This document shows positions 57,830 to 64,000 of a DNA stretch of 64,000 nt, piece after piece. Origin of the DNA: Epiperipatus broadwayi (lineage: Eukaryota > Onychophora > Udeonychophora > Euonychophora > Peripatidae). The stretch is from contig JAQFVV010006255.1 of NCBI GenBank assembly GCA_028023455.1, forward strand, positions 1,178,001 through 1,242,000, in the 5' to 3' direction. A model generated the notes under the pieces. The model was not told the DNA's origin. It made no database searches and saw only the letters and a list, made by a program, of their open reading frames with translations. A program made the position numbers and the translations under genes. Numbering within the stretch: the first letter of the stretch is position 1; each line of letters starts with the position of its first letter.

Positions 57830-58150
57830 AAATTTTAAAAATCTATATTTTTTAAATATATTATATTTTATAAAATATATTTTTCTCTCAGCAATCTTCT
57901 TTCATGGTAGAATGTCAAACACATTGTACCAAAATAATGGTACAATACTTAACTTTGCCATTAAAATATTCAATTTATCAGTTTTGAAAGTAAATATCTA
58001 GTGACTATATTGTCTATTCAAAAGAAAACAATTTTTACTTACATTAAAATTAATGGATTAATAAGCATTTATTTAAAATTCATACATCTATTTTATAAAC
58101 ATTACAAGCATAAAGCTAAACTAGTCAATAAATAATTAAAATTACCCCAA
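57830..58150. other. No gene seen
   Basis: AT-rich spacer next to the 3' end of the Penelope-like element. Confidence 0.5.
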
Positions 58151-58269
58151 TTCCAAAATTCAACCAGAGTATCCAAGAAAAAATAATTAAAACACAACCA
58201 AAGATTTCACTGCTACAAGCAAACTTGTCAAGTGTAAAGAACTACAAAACTACACCATATATATAATAT

Positions 58270-58740
58270 TAGACATTACCCACAAATCCATTTACTTCAC
58301 ATCCACCCTTAATATTAAAAGAACTCTTAAATAAGTTAATTGCTTCAGAATAATAAATTTTCAATAATAAAGATTCTTTAATTTTTCTTTTGATTTCATT
58401 TCTCAAAGAAGACAACCTTAGCTTCATCAAAATTAATAGTGTGGCCTGTATCTTTTTCATGGACATACAAATCAGAACTAAGATATTTATTTCTAACCCT
58501 ACTTTTATGACCCTTTATTCTTTCATTTAAACTCAAATTTCTCTAATCTATGTAAATCTTCTTACAAAAACAAGGCATAAAATACACTACACCAGGAACA
58601 GTCCTCCTATCAAAAATTTCCTTCGTATTATTTAATAAATGATTCAAAGTAATACCTCTTTTCCAAGCAATTTTCTTATTTCCAAACAAATTGCTATTCT
58701 TACATAAAATTTTATAAGAAGACAATTTAAATAGCAAAGA
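58270..58740 (-). pseudogene. Penelope-like GIY-YIG nuclease, left copy
   Basis: Two frames cover the domain. The first (58543-58737) ends RTVPGVVYFMPCFCKKIYID, where the YIG motif has become YID and a stop follows. The second (58269-58466) gives the C-terminal helices. Compared with the + strand copy it has lost the Gly of YIG, so it is dead. Confidence 0.7.
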
Positions 58741-58961
58741 AATAAAATCATATTTTTTTTTATCCTTTACATCCTTACAAATTTATCAGAGTAGCCAACA
58801 CTCAAATACTCTTTATAGAATTGAACTTTCTAAAACAAAGCTACCCCACTAGAATTATTTAATTTTTTTTATTCCTGTAGCAATAATTTCTTAAAGCAGC
58901 TACTTTATGAGATACAGACTGATAGCTATCAGGTTTAATTATAGACCTTAATTCTTTACTT

Positions 58962-59237
58962 TTAACAAAATGGCTGCTTACTAAACAAATTAGTCTTCAC
59001 ATTTCTAATCACCAAAAGATCTAAAAATGTTAACTTAACAAAATCTAACCCCCCTCTTTCTAACACATATCTTATTGAAGGATTAAAACAATTAAACTCA
59101 TTTACAAATTTCTTCAATTTATCATTCTCAACTACAAATAAACAATTATTTACATATCTAACAAATAACTTTAAATATAAACAATTCTTTTTAATAATAA
59201 TTTCCTCCTTCAAATAATTAATATAAACTGAACACAC
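58962..59237 (-). pseudogene. Penelope-like RT, C-terminal half, catalytic pair lost
   Basis: The frame contains FVRYVNNCLFVVEN, where the catalytic motif should be Y-V-D-D; both Asp are Asn. Downstream are LKKFVNEFNCFNPSIRYVLE and LTFLDLLVIRN, the conserved N-x-x-x-x-I-x-F-T and F-L-D block. It directly continues the preceding frame. The catalytic change means this copy cannot have made an active RT in its present form. Confidence 0.75.
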
Positions 59238-59912
59238 TTAAGGAGAAATAATATAACCTATTATCCACCCTTCCTTAATTTTATAAAAATTACATTTATA
59301 AGTAAAATACATAGAATCCTCCAATAATAAAAGCAAATCTTTAATTACTTTAATTTTATTTTCTGATAAAGAACCTTGCTTAACCAACACAGACATAAGA
59401 ATATCAATACTGCTTAACCTATTAACAGACTGATACATATTCTCAATATCTAAACTGTCAAATACCCAATTACTTTCCATTTTAAAATTATTAATCTTAT
59501 CAAAAACCTCAAAAGAAGAAGAAACTGTGTAATGACCAAAATCAACAAATTGTTTTAAAAAATTATTCAAGAATCTAGAAATACCCTCTACAACACTACC
59601 TGTAAAAGCAAAAATAAATCTTAAATGAAAACCATCTTTATGAGTCTTAATATTCACAAACATCTTAGCTGATATGAAATTATTTGGATATTTTAAATAG
59701 TCTACTCTATTAAAAAATTTTACATTTACTATTTTCTTCATAATATCTATCAACTTTCTTTTAATCACATTACCTGGATCTTTATCTGAAAACATATATT
59801 TGCCATTATTTAATTCTCTATCCATTTTCTCCCTGAACTCATTTCCTTTCATAATGACAAACCGACCAGCTTTGTCGTCATGAGAAATGATCACATCATT
59901 AGCAATTAACAT
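59238..59912 (-). pseudogene. Penelope-like RT, N-terminal half
   Basis: A 224-codon open frame. Near the start, SHDDKAGRFVIMKGNEFREK matches the family's D-K-G-x-x-V-V-x-x motif. Then NIKTHKDGFHLRFIFAFTGS corresponds to K-x-H-K...LRPI-S..GS. RT motif A is seen as WVFDSLDIENMYQSV, with the catalytic Asp of the F-D-I-x-x-(L/M)-Y type kept. It ends at a stop just after GWIIGYIISP, where related proteins carry the G-x-x-x-SP block and continue. The next frame (58962-59237) follows directly after the stop at 59236-59238, so a single nonsense change may separate them. Confidence 0.8.
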
Positions 59913-60790
59913 ATCCTTAAGATGTCTAACCTCAGCAAGATTAACAATAAATTTTTCTTTTCTTTTTTAAGTTTTTATTTAAAACCAATTGAATGCCAAC
60001 TTTTCATTCATCACTCAAATTACTAGATTCAATAGATGAAATTGTATCAAAAACTATATTTTTTGAATGAAATGGAACAAAGTTAGGATCTTTGCCAAGA
60101 ATCTCTAATTATTTATCATTTAACTTAATATCAGAAAAATTAACAACTTTATTAATAGAAACATTACCCTCACATCCCCTATCACTACAATAAATTGTAT
60201 ACATTTTTCCAAACAACCATTCTAATTTTCTTTCATACTTCCTACAATAGAAATTTGACCTATTTTGTCTAAGCTGCCTTATGAAAAAAATTTAAAATTG
60301 AATAATTAAAATCTTGCCTCCTGTCTAAACAATATCTATTTCTTTTATATTCATAAATAAATTTAGAAAATTTCCTTTCAGAAAACTATTCAAAATATAT
60401 GTTTGTAAATTAAGAGCCAAATTCCTATTTTTAAACAACTCCTAGGAAAAACAATAAATTCCCTACATTTTTTAAGAAAATAAATCTGCCATCTTAAAGA
60501 CTATCCTATCACTCAATTTAGATAACTTTTTAATCCTCCTAATATCATTCAATGGAAAATTATTAAAAACTAAACCCCACAAACCCATACTAAAGAACAA
60601 TTACAAATACACATCTAAATTAAAATCATAAAACATACACACACCTATATATATATATATAACTAAATAAACACAAATATATACTCTTTCAGCAACACTC
60701 ATGCAACAAAATTAATATATATAAATAAATACAAATATATATTTTAAAAAAATAAAATAAAACATAAATCTTTACACTATATCAGCAATT

Positions 60791-61690
60791 TTTAGATCTT
60801 TTAGTGATTAGAAGTGTAGAGACTAATTGTTTACTATGCAGTCATTTTATTAAAAGTAAAGAATTAAGGTCTATAATTAAACTTGGTAGCTATCAGTCTA
60901 CATCTTATAAAGTAGCTGCTTTAAGGAATTATTGTTATAGGTGTAGAAAATTAAATAATTCTAGTGGGGTAGCTTTGTTTCAGAAAGGTCAATTCTATAG
61001 AGAGGATTTGAGTGTTGTATCTCTGATAAATTTGTTAAAAGTATTTTATTTAATCGTAATATTTGTAAGGTTGTAAAGAAAATAGAAATAATATGATTTT
61101 ATTTCTTTGCCGTTTAAATTGTCTTCTTATAAAATTGTATGTAAGAATAGCAATTTGTTTGGAAATAAGAAAATTGTTTGGAAAAGGGTTATTACTCTGA
61201 ATAATTTATTAAATAATGCAAAGGAAATTTTTGATAGGAGGACTATTCCTGGTGTAGTGTATTTTATCCCTTGTTTTTGTAAGAAGGTTTATATAGGTCA
61301 GAGTAGTTTCAGTTTAAATGAAAGAATAAAGGGTCATAAAAGTAGGGTTAGAAATAAATATCTTAGTTCTGATTTGTATGTTCATGAAAAAGATACAGGC
61401 CACACTATTAATTTTGATGAAGCTAAGGTTGTCTTCTTTGAGAAATGAAATCAAAAGAAGAATTAAAGAATCTTTAGTATTGAAAATTTATTATTCTGAA
61501 GCAATTAACTTATTTAAGAATTCCTTTAATATTAAGGGTGAATGGGGAGTAAATGGATTTGTGGGTAATGTCCAATATTATATATATGATGTAGTTTTTG
61601 TAGTTCTTTACACTTGAGAAGTCTGCTTGTAGCAGTAAAATCTTTGGTTGTGTTTTAATTATTTTTTCTTGGCTAGTCTGGTTGAATTTT
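60791..61690 (+). mobile_element. Penelope-like element, right copy, 5'-truncated and inverted
   Basis: Similarity to the left copy (inverted) starts abruptly at 60791 with TTAGATCTTTTAGTGATTAG, equivalent to about 59020 on the - strand, and continues through the nuclease and 3' UTR to about 61690. It thus contains only the end of RT, a Cys-rich linker (RNYCYRCRKLNN) and the nuclease. The two copies are head to head. Inverted partial copies are a known habit of Penelope-type insertions. Confidence 0.8.
61107..61448 (+). CDS. GIY-YIG endonuclease domain of the Penelope-like element
   Basis: A 113-codon frame opens upstream (start not defined). It carries a complete-looking nuclease core: PGVVYFIPCFCKKVYIGQSS (GIY-like VYF and intact YIG), then LNERIKGHKSRVRN (catalytic Arg and His positions) and HEKDTGHTINF. 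The Cys pair in PCFCKK is typical of the Penelope version. It ends EAKVVFFEK and a TGA. The next frame (from about 61430) continues with LSSLRNEIKRRIKESL, the expected domain end. The left copy shows the same frame break at the same place. Confidence 0.8.
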   Translation: MPFKLSSYKIVCKNSNLFGNKKIVWKRVITLNNLLNNAKEIFDRRTIPGVVYFIPCFCKKVYIGQSSFSLNERIKGHKSRVRNKYLSSDLYVHEKDTGHTINFDEAKVVFFEK

Positions 61691-61699
61691 GTCTATTTT

Positions 61700-62690
61700 T
61701 ATATATATTCACACATATTTGTGCATATTATGTATATTTTCAACATCGATTTATTATTCTTGTAAAAATATAATAATGTGGATTTAATAAGTTTATTTTT
61801 TAACTAATGTAATCTTATTAGAATATAAATTTCAATGTGTGCACACATTTACATAGGTACCATATATATGTTTATATCAATCATTATTTATGTATTTTTA
61901 AAATAAATTAATTTTTTTTATTCGAATACGTTAAATTTTTTATACAGCATGTCAGTGTGCTTATTTATGAATGTGTTTTATGTAAACATATTGAAATATA
62001 TGTAAATTACAATGTAATATCATATTTTTTGTATTATTTTAATTATAAGTATCATATTTATAGCATATTCTACAGACCTTTCATTTTATTATTGTTTCTA
62101 ATTATTGCATTTATATTCCATTTTTAAAATTATTTCAGCAAATTTATTCATAAACTAGATTTCAAATATTATATGTTGGCATTATTATCTTGCTCACAAT
62201 AACAATAATAGAGCTCTTGGTCCCTGAGCGGATTCACGCATAATGGTTTTTGGAGTTTATGTTTGGTGTTATGGGCATCCAGATGATTATGAACCTGGAT
62301 GGTGGAAAGGTATCACCTTTAAAGCCCATGTACTATATTTTATTTTTAATTAGAAATTACTTTATAGTTGGCTAGTATAATAATGGAACTAAGTGGCCAG
62401 AGCATTGATGATGGTCAGGATGTTTTTAGTTTCTCAGCATTATTTGACTTATTGTTCTATTGTGATAGAGTAGCATCTAAGTATGTGCATCCAAATTATT
62501 GTTTGTATTCCTGCCCTAGGTTTGGCAGTGGCTAAATACTTACTTGTTTATACCACTTTCAAATCTAGTTGCAAACTTGAGTATTGATTTTTGTTGTTGA
62601 TTTTTCATAATGATGAATGATTTTATTATTATTTTTGTTTAATGCTGAGGGAACTTATGGTTAGTTATGTATCCATATGTATGATTGTAT
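61700..62690. other. No gene seen
   Basis: AT-rich intergenic DNA. A GC-richer patch at 62205-62340 (GGTCCCTGAGCGGATTC and following) could be an unrecognised repeat. Confidence 0.45.
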
Positions 62691-62695
62691 ACACT

Positions 62696-63519
62696 AAGAC
62701 ACAATGTTTTTAAGTAATCAGAATAGTGAATAATCTGCAACACTCTATGTTCAATTCCCATGATGTTCTCTTGCAATGAATGCTCTGCTGTTCTCTTGCA
62801 ATGAATGCTCTGCTGTTCTCTTGCAATGAATGCTCTGCAATGACTCTATTTCTACCGTTCGCTAAAGTTCAATTCCCTCGATTTCTTTCAGGCTGGCTGC
62901 TACAAAAACGGTTCACAATGGGCATATCTTAGCCCCAGTCCAGTTTAGCTGTACACAAACTCTTCATAGTAAGCACTGTGACTGATCTTAAGCTCCTTAA
63001 AGCTTCCATCTCTGCAACAGTCTACTTCACTTGAAAACCACTGCAAACTCAACTCTTTATTCAGCTGCTATCCAGACGGTTTCCTCAGGCTGTGGTCTCC
63101 TTCAGCTATACCTGTGAACTACGTTTCCACTGGGCACTGGACATTAACTGCAAGCACTGATGCTAGAAATTTCCTCTGGAATTGAACAGTAACTCTACTG
63201 TAGCTGCACTCAAATACTGTCTGCTACTCCTCACCGCTTACACTGCTCTCTGCTTTATACTGCTCTGCGTAGTTGTTACCCAGTCTTCTTATCACTTTCT
63301 GATAATAGCAACAATCAATTCATTGTCCAATAAGGTACGGTCTCTTATCCAGAAATATTTGCAATCAGCAAATATTTCTTGGAATTGTCGATCGCCATTA
63401 TGTCAATGCCTTAATTAAATTCCTCAGTTATCAGAGTGTGATCTAAAAACAACCTCTCGAATAAATTTTAGTTTTTCCGGAGTGCACAAACATGTCTGCC
63501 ATTTTTACAAAACACTACA
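62696..63519 (-). mobile_element. Candidate solo LTR, second copy (inverted)
   Basis: The inverse of 13126-13816 with small differences and an extra tandem block. The TATA box (63254-63259 on +, read inverted) and AATAAA (63056-63061, inverted) keep their spacing. TGTAG starts the repeat at 63519. No target duplication was seen. The frame at 63182-63418 is incidental. Confidence 0.55.
62764..62838. repeat. 25-bp tandem repeat, three exact units
   Basis: The unit TGTTCTCTTGCAATGAATGC plus TCTGC is repeated three times inside the LTR-like element. The 13-kb copy has no such array, so the expansion is specific to this copy. Confidence 0.9.
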
Positions 63520-63579
63520 GTTAGTTTATTCTTTGCTGATATCTCATGATCATTTCTTTTACATTTAAATTGGATTATT

Positions 63580-63830
63580 AAGTGGGATTAATAATGATGA
63601 TTGCCATCACCCCAGGTTTACCCCTGAGTTTATACCATTCCAAATGGCTACACAAGTGTGGGCCCAATGATAATCAAGTACTGGTGGCCATTACTACAAT
63701 ATTGCCACTCAACTTGATCTCAAATATAACCACACCTGAAAAAGAAAAAAAGGATGCATTTTATGCAAAATTAATATTAAAAAATTACTGTGACAAGAAT
63801 GCATATTTAAGGAGTTTATATTTAAAGTAG
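63580..63830 (+). repeat. Repeat related to 24.8-25.1 kb (tentative)
   Basis: A short frame with ITTPEKEKKDAF and KNYCDKN resembles ATTPEEEKGSAD and QNYCSKN on the - strand near 24990-25050. The DNA shows GC-richer patches of similar order. The class is unknown. Confidence 0.35.
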
Positions 63831-64000
63831 AATAGAAATTTTATGATTTTGGAGATTGAATTACATTTTTGATTGTTGTAATTTGTTTAGATCTACATTC
63901 AGTTTTGATGACAAATGGAGTGTTTTGTTATTGGCTTGAAAATACATTTTCATGCAACTTCATGGAGTGTTCTATCTCAGCATTGTTCCAGATCGCTTTC

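Larger units (their letters stand above)
58160..60600 (-). mobile_element. Penelope-like element, left copy
   Basis: Read on the - strand, the element holds an N-terminal region (about 60280-59915; phrases such as CRKYERKLEWLFGK and GKDPNFVPFHSK), a reverse transcriptase (59912-58962) and a GIY-YIG nuclease region (58740-58270). Stops and frameshifts break all three. The last part is about 90% like the + strand copy at 60791-61690. The order RT then GIY-YIG is diagnostic of endonuclease-bearing Penelope-like elements. The 5' limit is uncertain, with AT-rich UTR-like sequence to about 60780. Confidence 0.85.

Noticed and set aside
13126-63519. The two LTR-like repeats as ends of one 50-kb element
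   Set aside because: They are in opposite orientation and enclose a host gene, so they are independent insertions.

Overview
The window is AT-rich animal nuclear DNA. It has long introns with GT/AG junctions, dense microsatellites and many kinds of transposable element. The mix points to an invertebrate: a PHD/esterase/endonuclease LINE, RTE LINE ends, a Penelope-like element with a GIY-YIG nuclease, a Ty3/gypsy remnant, tRNA-derived SINEs and many foldback elements. A mollusc, possibly a cephalopod, is my guess; nothing in the sequence proves it.

Only one host gene is visible, on the + strand. Three exons join in phase: 15020-16454, 40983-41150 and 42364-42718. They encode about 650 residues of a Ser/Thr-rich acidic C-terminal region that I cannot assign to a family. 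The intron between the first two is about 24.5 kb and is packed with inverted repeats. The middle exon has a weak 5' splice site. If it is not used, the frame stops three codons later and AATAAA signals lie about 250 bp downstream, so a second, shorter C-terminus is plausible.

Layout. 0-1.3 kb: LINE 3' end running into a (AATTG)n and then a 730-bp (ATT)n array. 3.6-4.5 kb: RTE remnant and SINE relic. 7.0-11.9 kb: near full-length but dead LINE. 13.1-13.8 kb: LTR-like repeat. 14.0 kb: palindromic element. 15.0-42.7 kb: the host gene, whose introns hold two 2.2-2.4 kb Mutator-like foldback elements (17.07-19.26 and 33.87-36.24 kb), further inverted repeats and SINEs. 43.0-44.5 kb: two MITE-like palindromes downstream of the gene. 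47-52.6 kb: LINE and RTE ends and foldback elements. 55.4-56.2 kb: gypsy pol remnant. 58.1-61.7 kb: two Penelope-like copies arranged head to head. 62.7-63.5 kb: second copy of the LTR-like repeat, inverted.

The most interesting signal is a well-formed candidate hammerhead ribozyme on the minus strand at 30872-30916, inside a foldback element. Decayed relatives sit in both arms of inverted repeats near 37.5-38.1 kb and 51.35-51.65 kb. A tail segment found just downstream of the ribozyme also occurs alone as a palindrome at 14.0 kb and as a fragment at 52.4 kb. Together these look like a family of ribozyme-bearing foldback elements. All alignments were made by eye; no database search or folding program was run.
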